From an uncultured Bacillota bacterium (GTDB taxonomy: Bacteria; Bacillota; Clostridia; Christensenellales; UBA1242), in NCBI GenBank assembly GCA_900544595.1, contig UQVQ01000001.1, positions 1 through 64,000 on the forward strand: a DNA stretch of 64,000 nt, read 5' to 3'. The notes under the pieces are model-generated. The model made no database searches. It was given only the letters and a program-made list of their open reading frames with translations, and was not told where the DNA came from. This document shows positions 8,440 to 16,496 of the stretch, piece after piece. The position numbers and the translations under genes are program-made. The first letter of the stretch is position 1. The number at the start of each line of letters is the position of its first letter.

Positions 8440-9153
8440 ATATCCAAGCCCCGCCTTGCTAACAAGATATTCGCCCATAATTGTTCCAACCCAACTCATT
8501 CCAACATTTATTTTTAAAATTGAAATGAAATCTGGCATTGAATTTGGAACAATAAGTTTAAAGAAAATTTGATATTTTTTTGCGTTCATCGATTGCATAA
8601 GCAAAATTTTCTCTTTGTCGCAAGCAAGGAACGAGCCAAGCATACTAAGTGTTGTTATTATAACACAAATTAAGATGCACATAACAATTATTGCTGTTGT
8701 TCCCGCGCCAAACCAAATTATGATTAAAGGGCCAAGAGCAATTTTTGGAAGACTGTTTAAAACAACAATATAAGGGTCGAAAATTTTTCGAAGTCGTTCG
8801 CTAAGCCAAAGCAAAACGGCAAAAACATAGCCAATTCCGGTTGCAAGAACAAATCCAACAACTGTTTCATAAAGGGTTGTTCCAATGTGCGTGAAAAGTT
8901 CGCCCGAGGCATATAAATTTTTAAGAGTTTCAATCATTCTTGATGGGGAACTTATAAAGAAAGGGTCAAGCGCGCCCCAGCGTGTTAGAAGTTCCCAAAG
9001 AACGAAAAACACAACAAGAATTAAGATTTGAATAAGCCTTATAATCCATTTTTCCGTTGTAAGTTTTTTAACATAAAGTTTATGTTCTTTTGAATAGTTA
9101 ATTTGTTTTTTCTTTTTAAATTTTGAAAAAATCTTATTAAATAGATTTTTCAC
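8314..9153 (-). CDS. ABC transporter permease, SsuC/TauC type
   Basis: 279 residues, six helices, with the BPD-type permease EAA-like loop (LMQSMNAKKYQIFFKLIVPNSMP) that docks on the ATPase. The family imports nitrate, sulfonates, taurine, pyrimidine precursors or similar small molecules. The GTG at 9153 is preferred over an upstream ATG because GGGGAGGAAAAAA lies directly before it; the start overlaps the ATPase gene by 17 bases, which indicates translational coupling. No periplasmic-type binding protein gene is present here, so the substrate is open. Confidence 0.88.
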   Translation of the reverse strand: MKNLFNKIFSKFKKKKQINYSKEHKLYVKKLTTEKWIIRLIQILILVVFFVLWELLTRWGALDPFFISSPSRMIETLKNLYASGELFTHIGTTLYETVVGFVLATGIGYVFAVLLWLSERLRKIFDPYIVVLNSLPKIALGPLIIIWFGAGTTAIIVMCILICVIITTLSMLGSFLACDKEKILLMQSMNAKKYQIFFKLIVPNSMPDFISILKINVGMSWVGTIMGEYLVSKAGLGYLIVYGGTVFKLDLVMTSTLLLCILAGGMYFIVSRIEARFKR

Positions 9154-10012
9154 TTTTTTCCTCCCCGCTTGAAGAAAAATCGTCGTAAACAATCAAATCC
9201 TTCCAAATTTCATCGAAAAGTTGGCTTGAAAGTTCGCTCTCACGTCTTTTAAGAGGCGAGCCAAGATGTTTTAAATTAACTTCAACAATTCGTTTCACGC
9301 TTCCTGGGCGCGCTTTAAGAATGATGATTCTGTCTGCCATGGAAATTGCTTCGGCAATGTCATGCGTAACAAGAATTGCCGTTTTTTTCTCGTCCTCAAT
9401 AATTTCCGAAACACTGTTGCAAACGCTCAATCTTGTTTGAAAATCGAGGGCAGAAAATGGCTCGTCAAGAAGCAACAGTTTTGGGTCGAGCGCAAGTGTT
9501 CGAATAAGTGCAACGCGCTGACGCATTCCGCCCGAAAGTTGGGTTGGCTTCTTGTTTTTAAAAGGTCCAAGCCCATATTTATCTAGCAATTTGCTAAGTT
9601 TTTCTTCAATTTCCTTGTCGCCTTTTCTTCCTTGAATTTCAAGACCAAGCGTAACATTTTTCCAAATCGTTCGCCAGTCGAAAAGTTGGTCGCGCTGGAA
9701 CATATATCCAATTTCGGCATTTTGCTGTTTTTGTTTTTTGTTCTTTTCTTTTGATTTTGGCTCGCAAATATTTCGCCCATCTAAAATAATTCGACCTTGG
9801 CTTGGTTTTAAAATTCCAGAAATAAGGCTTAAAAGTGTTGTTTTTCCGCACCCCGAAGGACCAACAATCGCAACAAATTCACCTTCATAAACGCTAAAAC
9901 TAATATCGTCGAGGGCAAGAATTTCGTCATCTTTTGTGTGGTAGGTTAGCGACACATTTTCAAACTTCAAAATTTCTTTTCTTTGGCTTTCCATTTTTAA
10001 TCTTTCTTCCAT
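9137..10012 (-). CDS. ABC transporter ATP-binding protein, SsuB/TauB type
   Basis: About 291 residues from this start. Walker A GPSGCGKTT, Q-loop MFQRDQL, signature LSGGMRQRVAL, Walker B LLLLDEP and switch His in LVTHDIAEA are all intact. It energises the adjacent SsuC-like permease. Start choice is uncertain: ATG 10012 has a TTGCAA-N17-TTAAAA promoter candidate 5 nt upstream and would be leaderless, while ATG 9994 has only a weak purine-rich site and gives 285 residues. The C-terminal extension beyond the usual ATPase core is short and charged. Confidence 0.88.
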   Translation of the reverse strand: MEERLKMESQRKEILKFENVSLTYHTKDDEILALDDISFSVYEGEFVAIVGPSGCGKTTLLSLISGILKPSQGRIILDGRNICEPKSKEKNKKQKQQNAEIGYMFQRDQLFDWRTIWKNVTLGLEIQGRKGDKEIEEKLSKLLDKYGLGPFKNKKPTQLSGGMRQRVALIRTLALDPKLLLLDEPFSALDFQTRLSVCNSVSEIIEDEKKTAILVTHDIAEAISMADRIIILKARPGSVKRIVEVNLKHLGSPLKRRESELSSQLFDEIWKDLIVYDDFSSSGEEKSEKSI

Positions 10013-10158
10013 AAAGTTTTTAATCAATATCATTTTTCTTTTGCAAATCAACGATTTCACGATTTTTTCGTGCTATTCCATTCTATAATTTATCTGGCTA
10101 AAAAGTTCGTAACACAATCTGTTTCAATTTCATAAACTTAAAAGAAGAAGAGGTGTGA

Positions 10159-10287
10159 ATGAAAATATTTTGTTTTAAAGCTCCAAAATTCCTTTCTTTT
10201 TTGCTAAAACCTTTTGTTAAGAAACAAGAAAAGGACGAAAAAGAAGAAACAAAAAACGAAACTAAAAAAGAAGAAGAAAAGTTATAA
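10159..10287 (+). CDS. spoVM: SpoVM-like micro-protein with charged C-terminal tail
   Basis: 42 residues starting MKIFCFKAPKFLSFLLKPFV. B. subtilis SpoVM is a 26-residue amphipathic helix with the core MKxxxxKxPKFL; the Met, Lys, Lys-x-Pro-Lys-Phe-Leu positions match, including the Pro needed for recognising convex membrane. SpoVM anchors the SpoIVA coat basement layer on the forespore. Here the helix is followed by an 18-residue tail of alternating Lys and Glu not found in the Bacillus protein. An AGAGGTG site lies just before the ATG, and a TATAAT-like box lies at 10084-10089. In Bacillus spoVM sits beside rpmB-yloU-yloV; here those genes are 25 kb away. The match is short, so the call is likely but not certain. 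Confidence 0.6.
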   Translation: MKIFCFKAPKFLSFLLKPFVKKQEKDEKEETKNETKKEEEKL

Positions 10288-10299
10288 GATTTACATAAA

Positions 10300-10374
10300 A
10301 TGGCAACAATTTCAATATGGTCATTGTTGTTGTTTGCCTTGTTATTGCTCTTATATTTCTTTTTACATTCATAA
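10300..10374 (+). CDS. Possible 24-residue membrane peptide overlapping the next gene
   Basis: ATG at 10300 opens MATISIWSLLLFALLLLL and stops after 24 codons; nearly the whole product is one hydrophobic helix. It begins 12 nt after the SpoVM-like gene and overlaps the first 58 bases of the 468-codon gene in another frame. No good ribosome binding site is seen. It may be a real micro-protein, a coupling ORF, or the remains of a frameshifted N-terminus. Confidence 0.25.
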   Translation: MATISIWSLLLFALLLLLYFFLHS

Positions 10375-11723
10375 AACAACTTTTTAATGCTTGTTGTTTG
10401 TTTTTTGAAAAAGAAAAAATTATTTCATCTTCAGAACCTAAACATCAAAAAAAACTGTTTCAAGTTGTTAAACAAAAAAGGGTTTTGCATCGAAAAAAAC
10501 TTAAAAACAATCTTTGCTCCGTGAAAATCTTCGCAAAGTTTTTAAACGAAAAATCATATATTCAAGTTCCAATTGGAAGAAAAATTTTAATAAGCAAAAT
10601 TTATGAAAGAGTTGTTTCAAATGTGATTCAATTTAACGCAAACGTGGATTTTGGAAAACTTTCAAACGCGGGGTTTAACTCGTGTGTTTTTCTTTTAAAA
10701 AAGCCAAAAGAGCAGCGTAAATTTTCAAATCTTCTTTTTGCGTTAAACGTTTTGAAGCAAAAAGTTTGTTTCTTGCCAATCTTTGTTTCAGAAACCGAAA
10801 GCGAAAAAGTTGAAGGTTATAAAAACATTTTCCTTCAAGATTTCAACCTAAAGCTTTTTGAAGATGTTTGCAAAATTAACCTTAACTATGACCCCTTGTT
10901 TAACAAAAAGCTTGAACTTCCTTTTAAAGATTTCTCTTGCGAAAAAGAAATTCAGGTTAAAAGAATTGCCAGCGAAAATAATTTAATTTCATATTGTTTT
11001 AATTCAAAATTTAACACATCAGTTTGCGTTTTTATTAAACTAGATTCTTTTCTTTTTAATTTAAAAAAAGAAAATAATTCATTTGAAATAACATATTTTA
11101 ATAATAAAAAAATAAGATATTTTTCAAATAATAAAATTTTGGAAATAAATTCAATAAATTATAATTTTATTCCATATTTATGCGTTAAAATTAAACTTAA
11201 TAAAAATTTGGATTGCCTTTTATTATGCGATAAAGAGCCAATTTTTTATAAAAATTTATTACTTGAAGAAAAAATGTTTTTTGAAAATTTTTTTAATATT
11301 AAAATATATACAAAAAATCAAAAATTTAATAATTTTTTTAATTTTATATTAAAAAATCAAGTTAAAAAAGAATTGTATGAAAAAAATTATTTTAAAAAAA
11401 GCAATTTTATTTTTAACAAAAGATTTATTTCAAATTTTCTGCGCGAAGATTACGCTAATATTGCAAAAATTAAAACTGGGACTTTGCTTTATAACAACAT
11501 TGTTGAAAATTCGCTTGGAATTGAAATTAAGAATGGGTTTTTGAAAGTTAAAAAGAAATGTGAATTTGATTTCAAACTTATTGTTTATGTTGATGGAGAA
11601 TATAAAAGCATTTTTGTTCAAAACGAAGGCGAAAAGCAAGTTAAAATTGGCGAAACTGTTTTTCTCAGTTGCAACCAAATTAACCTTAATTTGCTTTCAA
11701 AACCTGCAACTCTTTGTGTTTAA
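10317..11723 (+). CDS. Unknown membrane-anchored protein, 468 residues
   Basis: I do not recognise this protein. One hydrophobic helix at residues 2-30 is followed by a Lys-rich linker and a soluble part with many Phe, Asn, Lys and Ile residues, probably cytoplasmic. Residues about 230-385 are encoded by much more AT-rich DNA (AAT, TTA, ATA codons) than the ends of the gene, which use AAC, CTT and GTT like their neighbours. The start is uncertain: the ATG at 10317 has no ribosome binding site and lies within the small ORF at 10300. Its place directly after the SpoVM-like gene allows a sporulation link, but nothing in the protein itself shows it. Confidence 0.6.
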   Translation: MVIVVVCLVIALIFLFTFIKQLFNACCLFFEKEKIISSSEPKHQKKLFQVVKQKRVLHRKKLKNNLCSVKIFAKFLNEKSYIQVPIGRKILISKIYERVVSNVIQFNANVDFGKLSNAGFNSCVFLLKKPKEQRKFSNLLFALNVLKQKVCFLPIFVSETESEKVEGYKNIFLQDFNLKLFEDVCKINLNYDPLFNKKLELPFKDFSCEKEIQVKRIASENNLISYCFNSKFNTSVCVFIKLDSFLFNLKKENNSFEITYFNNKKIRYFSNNKILEINSINYNFIPYLCVKIKLNKNLDCLLLCDKEPIFYKNLLLEEKMFFENFFNIKIYTKNQKFNNFFNFILKNQVKKELYEKNYFKKSNFIFNKRFISNFLREDYANIAKIKTGTLLYNNIVENSLGIEIKNGFLKVKKKCEFDFKLIVYVDGEYKSIFVQNEGEKQVKIGETVFLSCNQINLNLLSKPATLCV

Positions 11724-11747
11724 TTGCTTTTGTTTTTAGGGTTTTTA

Positions 11748-11756
11748 TGCTATAAT
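11748..11756 (+). promoter_or_regulatory. Extended -10 promoter of rarA, leaderless
   Basis: TGCTATAAT (11748-11756) is a consensus extended -10 element. It ends 7 nt before the ATG at 11764 and no ribosome binding site is present. No strong -35 box is visible, as expected for extended -10 promoters. Confidence 0.6.
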
Positions 11757-11763
11757 ATTTTAT

Positions 11764-13035
11764 ATGATGACAGAAGAAAAACGAATTCCTTTGGCTCAAA
11801 GAATGAGACCAAAAACATTTGATGATTTTGTTGGGCAAGAACATATTGCAAAAAAAGGTTCTTTTTTCAGGCGTGCAATTGAAGCCGGAACTCTTGGAAG
11901 CGCAATTTTCTTTGGCCCTCCTGGAACGGGAAAATCAACTTTGGCAAACATAATTGCAAATCAAAATAATGGAATTTTCAAAAAATTAAACGCGGTTTCA
12001 AGCGGTGTTGCCGATGTTAAAAAAATTATTGATGAAGCAAGAAAAGACAAAAGTTTGTTTTCGCGCCAAACATATTTGCTTCTTGACGAATGCCACCGTT
12101 GGAGCAAAGCGCAAAGCGACAGCATTTTGCCAGCAGTTGAGGACGGAACAATTGTTTTCATTGGAACAACAACCGAAAGTCCATACCATTCCATGACGCC
12201 TGCAATTGTTTCAAGATGTATGATTTTTGAGTTTAAGCCACTTGAAAAGAAAGATATAATTAAAGCGCTTAAAAGAGCAATTTCATGCGAAGACGGGCTT
12301 GGAAAATTTGATGTTGAAGTTTCAAACGAAGCACTTGAACATTTCGCGTTCTATTGCGGAGGGGATTTAAGAAACGCACTTAACGCTTTGGAACTCGCGT
12401 TTTTAACAACGCCCCCAGATAAAAAAGGAAAAGTTGTTGTTGACCTTTCCGTTGCAGAAAACTGTATTCAAAAAAAAGCTCTTTCCGTTGATGAAACAAA
12501 GTTCTATGATATATTAAGTGCGTTTTGCAAAAGCATTCGCGGAAGCGACCCCGATGCGGCTTTGTTCTATGCCTTTCGCCTTATTAAAGCGGGTTGCGAT
12601 CCTTTAATTATTGCTCGCAGGCTTATTGCTCATTGCAGCGAAGATATTGGAATGGCAGATTCCAACGCGCTTTTGCTTGCTTTAAGTGCGCTTGATTCCT
12701 TAAAAAATTTAGGCGTTCCAGAAGGTCTTTTAAATCTTTCTCATGCAATAATTTATGCTTGCACGGCGGAAAAATCTAACTCAGTTTTAATTGCAATGGA
12801 AAAAGCAAGCGAAATGGCAGAAAAATATGCCGATTTGGAAGTTCCTTTCCATCTTCGCAACCATCCTTCAACAAACGACACGAAAAAAATTAAATATAAG
12901 TATCCTCATAACTTTGGCGGATTTGTTGCTCAACAATATCTTCCAGATGAAATTAAAGATGAGCAATTTTATGTTCCAAAACAAAATGGACGCGAAAAAA
13001 ATGTTGTTTTAAAAAAATGGGAAAATAAAAAATAA
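11764..13035 (+). CDS. rarA: Replication-associated recombination ATPase RarA/MgsA
   Basis: 423 residues. AAA+ ATPase of the clamp-loader branch that acts at stalled replication forks. RMRPKTFDDFVGQEH at the N-terminus, Walker A GPPGTGKST (51-59), Walker B LLLDECHRW, sensor GTTTESP and the arginine-finger region SRC are present, followed by the helical tetramerisation domain with SEDIGMADSNAL and the C-terminal YPHNFGGFVAQQYLP motif typical of RarA. Start at the first of two adjacent ATGs (11764 or 11767); both are consistent with a leaderless mRNA because a -10 element ends at 11756. Confidence 0.95.
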   Translation: MMTEEKRIPLAQRMRPKTFDDFVGQEHIAKKGSFFRRAIEAGTLGSAIFFGPPGTGKSTLANIIANQNNGIFKKLNAVSSGVADVKKIIDEARKDKSLFSRQTYLLLDECHRWSKAQSDSILPAVEDGTIVFIGTTTESPYHSMTPAIVSRCMIFEFKPLEKKDIIKALKRAISCEDGLGKFDVEVSNEALEHFAFYCGGDLRNALNALELAFLTTPPDKKGKVVVDLSVAENCIQKKALSVDETKFYDILSAFCKSIRGSDPDAALFYAFRLIKAGCDPLIIARRLIAHCSEDIGMADSNALLLALSALDSLKNLGVPEGLLNLSHAIIYACTAEKSNSVLIAMEKASEMAEKYADLEVPFHLRNHPSTNDTKKIKYKYPHNFGGFVAQQYLPDEIKDEQFYVPKQNGREKNVVLKKWENKK

Positions 13036-13055
13036 AAACGCCAAATGGCGTTTTT
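13034..13055. terminator. Bidirectional terminator between rarA and PIN-like gene
   Basis: Stem AAAAACGCC (13034-13042) and GGCGTTTTT (13047-13055) with loop AAAT and T/A runs on both sides, between two convergent genes. Confidence 0.85.
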
Positions 13056-13066
13056 TTTAACTTAGT

Positions 13067-13771
13067 TTATAAATCCATACCAATATCTTGATAGTTGTAG
13101 TTTTGTTTTTTTGGAGTTTGCTTTATGCAAGAACAAGGAGTGATAATTCTAAATGATGAAATTCCGTTTACTTCCGGGTGCTTTTTTTCAAAGTTTTGAA
13201 CTGTTTCATAAATCAATTCTTTGTTTTTAAAATCTTCATCAAAGGTAAAAAGGTTTGTTCCTGCAAAAATGCTTTCTGAAAAAATTCGGGCGTCGTGGTC
13301 GTGATTTTTATTATGATTTCCAACGAAAGGAAATTCGCTCTTTTGATATTCGTGTCCGTCGTGAATTTTTGTTTTAACAATTGGGGTTAAAAGGTCTTTT
13401 GTGAGTTCGTCGATAAGCATTTGTTCTTTTTCCGTGAAAGCAACGTGTTCAACGCAAAAGTTATGGAAAAATTCGTTTGGACCGTTTTTTGAAAATTTAA
13501 TGCGAGTGTCAAAAATTTCGGAAAGAACAGTTGGAGTTATAACAAATCGCAATTCGCCGCGATAGGCTTGTTTAAGTTTTCTTAAAAGCGAATCAAGTTT
13601 TTCAAGTTGTTTTTTTGATTGGCCGTGTGGATATAGCAAATTTATGTTAATTTTTTGGACATCAATTTCAAATTTTTCTTGAATTTCATCAATTTTTTTA
13701 ACTAAACCAAGCACCGAGCAAAGCGCATTGTTGTCGATTGCAAGGCGAACCGTTTTTTTCTTGCTTACCAT
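13067..13771 (-). CDS. PIN-like nuclease domain protein
   Basis: 234 residues from ATG 13771. Acidic residues fall in the PIN order: Asp in RLAIDNNAL near the N-terminus, Glu in TPTVLSEIFDTR, Asp in HDHDARIFSESI and Asp in LFTFDEDF. This supports a metal-dependent RNA-cleaving fold. No antitoxin-like partner is adjacent, so it is unlikely to be a classic VapC toxin, which is also only about 130 residues. Start choice: ATG 13771 lies 6 nt after the -10 box of a near-consensus promoter and has no ribosome binding site, so the mRNA is predicted leaderless. A longer frame extends upstream but would run through the promoter. Confidence 0.6.
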   Translation of the reverse strand: MVSKKKTVRLAIDNNALCSVLGLVKKIDEIQEKFEIDVQKININLLYPHGQSKKQLEKLDSLLRKLKQAYRGELRFVITPTVLSEIFDTRIKFSKNGPNEFFHNFCVEHVAFTEKEQMLIDELTKDLLTPIVKTKIHDGHEYQKSEFPFVGNHNKNHDHDARIFSESIFAGTNLFTFDEDFKNKELIYETVQNFEKKHPEVNGISSFRIITPCSCIKQTPKKQNYNYQDIGMDL

Positions 13772-13777
13772 ATTATT

Positions 13778-13806
13778 ATTGTATTTGAAAACTCCTTTTT
13801 TGTCAA
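13778..13806 (-). promoter_or_regulatory. Near-consensus promoter of the PIN-like gene, leaderless
   Basis: Minus strand TTGACA (13806-13801), 17-bp spacer, TACAAT (13783-13778), then 6 nt to the ATG. The predicted transcript starts at or next to the start codon. It lies directly after the GDPD terminator. Confidence 0.8.
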
Positions 13807-13809
13807 GAT

Positions 13810-13836
13810 TAAAAAATAACTGCAAAATTTTTGCAG
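13810..13836 (-). terminator. Terminator of the GDPD gene
   Basis: Stem CTGCAAAA/TTTTGCAG (13836-13820) overlapping the gene's stop region, followed on the minus strand by TTATTTTTT. Confidence 0.7.
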
Positions 13837-14562
13837 CTAAATTTTTGGCTGAAATCCCTCAAAAATTATGTTGTCGCAATATTTAACAACTTTCATATAT
13901 TCTTCTTGTGAGCGAACTGTCCAGGCAAGAAGGGGAAGATTTTTACATTTTCTAACATATCTGTTTGGCAAGTTTTGCGCTTGATATGCAATGAAGTCTG
14001 GGTGGGTTACGTTGTTAAGAAGCATTTTCTTTAACGCAATTTTTTTGAAAAATCCAAGTTTTTCGTTTTTAAGAAAAGACGAAAGTTGCCCGCGAATTAT
14101 GCTTGGAGCATTGTCTTTAAACCATTTTAAAACAAATGGATTAAAACTCATAATTGCAAATTCGCCGTTATAGTTTCTTAAAATTTCCAAAACTTGGCTT
14201 TCAAGTTTCCCAGGCTTTTCGGTGTTCTTAATCTCAATTATAATTGGTGTTCGCCCTGCAATTAAGTTAAGAGCCTCTTCAAAAGTTGGGATTGTTTCTT
14301 TTGTTCCGTTAAGAAAACACGCAGAAAGATCTTCTTTTAAAAGATATTTAACATAGCCGTCTTGCCCAGTTAGGCGCGAAAGACTGCTGTCGTGGAAAAC
14401 AACAACTGTTCCGTCGGCAATTTGTTGAACATCAAGTTCAATAACATATCCGTTTTCAATTGCTTTTTCAAAAGCAGAAAGAGAATTTTCGGCAGATTGT
14501 TCATCGTGCAAACCGCGGTGGGCAACATATTTTTCAACAAGCCATGATTTAAAAAGTTCCAT
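13837..14562 (-). CDS. Glycerophosphodiester phosphodiesterase family protein
   Basis: 241 residues from ATG 14562, which follows an AAGGAAA site. The GDPD TIM-barrel motifs are clear: VAHRGLHDEQSAENSLSAF (catalytic HRG...EN), VIELDVQQIADGTVVVFHD (metal-binding E-x-D and catalytic His) and IIIEIKN. It hydrolyses glycerophosphodiesters to glycerol-3-phosphate and an alcohol; no signal peptide is present, so it acts in the cytoplasm, like UgpQ. It is divergent from lepA across a 125-bp region. Confidence 0.9.
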   Translation of the reverse strand: MELFKSWLVEKYVAHRGLHDEQSAENSLSAFEKAIENGYVIELDVQQIADGTVVVFHDSSLSRLTGQDGYVKYLLKEDLSACFLNGTKETIPTFEEALNLIAGRTPIIIEIKNTEKPGKLESQVLEILRNYNGEFAIMSFNPFVLKWFKDNAPSIIRGQLSSFLKNEKLGFFKKIALKKMLLNNVTHPDFIAYQAQNLPNRYVRKCKNLPLLAWTVRSQEEYMKVVKYCDNIIFEGFQPKI

Positions 14563-14649
14563 AATTTCTATTTCCTTTTTGCGTATATAATAATCATAAC
14601 ACAAAAAATTATAACTCGAAAACTATTTTGCAAAAGATTGGAAAAAAAC

Positions 14650-14678
14650 TTGGCGAAAAATCACGTTTATTTTATAAT
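14650..14678 (+). promoter_or_regulatory. Promoter of lepA-hemW, near-leaderless
   Basis: TTGGCG (14650-14655), 17-bp spacer, TATAAT (14673-14678), then 9 nt to ATG 14688 with no ribosome binding site. Confidence 0.7.
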
Positions 14679-14687
14679 ATAAACAAT

Positions 14688-16496
14688 ATGAACGACAGAA
14701 TGAGCAAAATTCGCAACTTTTCAATTGTTGCACATATCGACCACGGGAAAAGCACCCTTGCCGACAGACTTTTGGAGGAAACAAAAACTGTTGCTAAGCG
14801 CGACATGGAAAATCAACTTCTCGACAGTATGGATTTGGAGCGCGAAAGAGGAATAACAATTAAATTAACGCCAACAAGAATGAAATATGTTAAAGACGGG
14901 GTTGAATATACTTTAAATTTAATCGACACGCCGGGGCACGTTGACTTCACATATGAAGTTTCGCGCTCTCTTGCTGCATGCGAAGGAGCAATTTTGATTG
15001 TTGATGCTGCCCAAGGAGTTGAGGCACAAACGCTTGCAAATTGCTATCTTGCGCTTGATAACAACCTCGAAATTTTGCCTGTTATTAACAAAATTGACCT
15101 TCCAAGCGCCGATGTTCCAAGAACAAGAAAAGAAATTGAAGATGTTATTGGGCTTGACGCAGAAAATGCACCTGCAATTTCCGCAAAAGAAGGAACAAAC
15201 ATTAAAGATGTTCTCGATATGATTGTTAGCCAAGTTCCGCCGCCAAAAGGAGACGAAAATGCGCCGCTTAAAGCACTTATTTTCGACAGCGTTTACGACA
15301 ACTTTAAAGGCGCAATTTGCATTGTTCGAATTATGGACGGAAGCGTTAAAATTGGAACAAAAATTCAAATGATGGAAACAAAAAAGGTTTTTGAAGTAAC
15401 CGAAGTTGGGGTTTTCACTCCTCATATGCAGCAAACCGAAGTTTTGCAAGCAGGTGATGTTGGATATATAACAGCAAGCATTAAAAATGTTTCGGAAACA
15501 AAGGTTGGCGACACAATAACCGATTTTGAAAACCCAGCTTCCAAAGCTCTCCCAGGTTATAAATCTGTTCAACCAGTTGTTTTCAGCGGGATTTTCCTTG
15601 TTGATGGTTCAAGATACGGCGATCTTAAAGACGCGCTTGAAAAACTTAAACTTAACGATGCGTCCTTAACATTCACGCCCGAAAATTCAACAGCTCTTGG
15701 CTTTGGATTTAGATGTGGGTTCCTTGGGCTTTTGCACATGGAAATTATAACAGAACGTCTTGAACGTGAGTTTAATTTAGATTTGATAACAACAGCGCCA
15801 GGTGTTGCTTATCACGTTTATAAAACAAACGGAGAAATGGTTTCGGTTTCAAATCCTTCGCTTCTTCCAAAACCAACCGACATTGAAAGAATTGAAGAAC
15901 CAATGGTTAAACTCCATATTTTCACGCCGCCAGAATATGTTGGGGCAATTATGGATTTATGCCAGGATAAGCGCGGAGTTTTCCAAGATATGCAATACAT
16001 CGAAAAAACACGTGTTAGAATGGAATATAAAATGCCACTTAACGAAATGATATACGACTTTTTCGACGGGCTTAAATCAAGAACACGAGGTTATGCAAGT
16101 TTGGACTATGAACTTCTTGGGTTTGAACCAAGCGACCTTGTTAAACTTGATATAATGCTTAACGGCGAAGTTTGCGATGCTCTTAGTTTAATTGTTCATA
16201 AAGATAAGGCATATTCAAGGGGCAGAGCAATTGCCGAAAAACTTAAAGAGGTAATACCTCGCCAACTTTTTGAAATTCCAATTCAAGCATCAATTGGGAA
16301 CAAAGTTATTGCCCGAGAAACAGTTAAAGCAATGAGAAAAGATGTTTTGGCAAAGTGCTATGGCGGAGATATTTCTCGAAAACGCAAACTTCTTGAAAAG
16401 CAAAAAGCTGGAAAGAAAAAAATGCGTCAAATTGGCTCGGTTGAACTTCCTTCCGAAGCTTTTATGAGCATCTTGAAACTTGACGATAATAAATAA
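14688..16496 (+). CDS. lepA: Elongation factor 4
   Basis: 602 residues, the family's usual length. Translational GTPase that acts on the ribosome and back-translocates or remodels stalled complexes. G1 AHIDHGKST, G2 with RERGITIK, G3 DTPGHVDF, G4 NKIDLPSA, then the EF-G-like domains and the LepA-specific C-terminal domain (RKRKLLEKQKAGKKKMRQIG). Start at ATG 14688 (MNDRMSKIRNF); a second ATG four codons later is the commonest family start. The stop overlaps the next ATG by one base. Confidence 0.97.
   Translation: MNDRMSKIRNFSIVAHIDHGKSTLADRLLEETKTVAKRDMENQLLDSMDLERERGITIKLTPTRMKYVKDGVEYTLNLIDTPGHVDFTYEVSRSLAACEGAILIVDAAQGVEAQTLANCYLALDNNLEILPVINKIDLPSADVPRTRKEIEDVIGLDAENAPAISAKEGTNIKDVLDMIVSQVPPPKGDENAPLKALIFDSVYDNFKGAICIVRIMDGSVKIGTKIQMMETKKVFEVTEVGVFTPHMQQTEVLQAGDVGYITASIKNVSETKVGDTITDFENPASKALPGYKSVQPVVFSGIFLVDGSRYGDLKDALEKLKLNDASLTFTPENSTALGFGFRCGFLGLLHMEIITERLEREFNLDLITTAPGVAYHVYKTNGEMVSVSNPSLLPKPTDIERIEEPMVKLHIFTPPEYVGAIMDLCQDKRGVFQDMQYIEKTRVRMEYKMPLNEMIYDFFDGLKSRTRGYASLDYELLGFEPSDLVKLDIMLNGEVCDALSLIVHKDKAYSRGRAIAEKLKEVIPRQLFEIPIQASIGNKVIARETVKAMRKDVLAKCYGGDISRKRKLLEKQKAGKKKMRQIGSVELPSEAFMSILKLDDNK

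Noticed and set aside
13067..13771. VapC-type toxin of a toxin-antitoxin pair
   Set aside because: The protein is about 100 residues too long for VapC and no small antitoxin gene precedes it.
14919..15572. 217-codon minus-strand open frame
   Set aside because: Lies wholly over lepA on the opposite strand, is Cys/Asn/Phe-rich nonsense and has no ribosome binding site.
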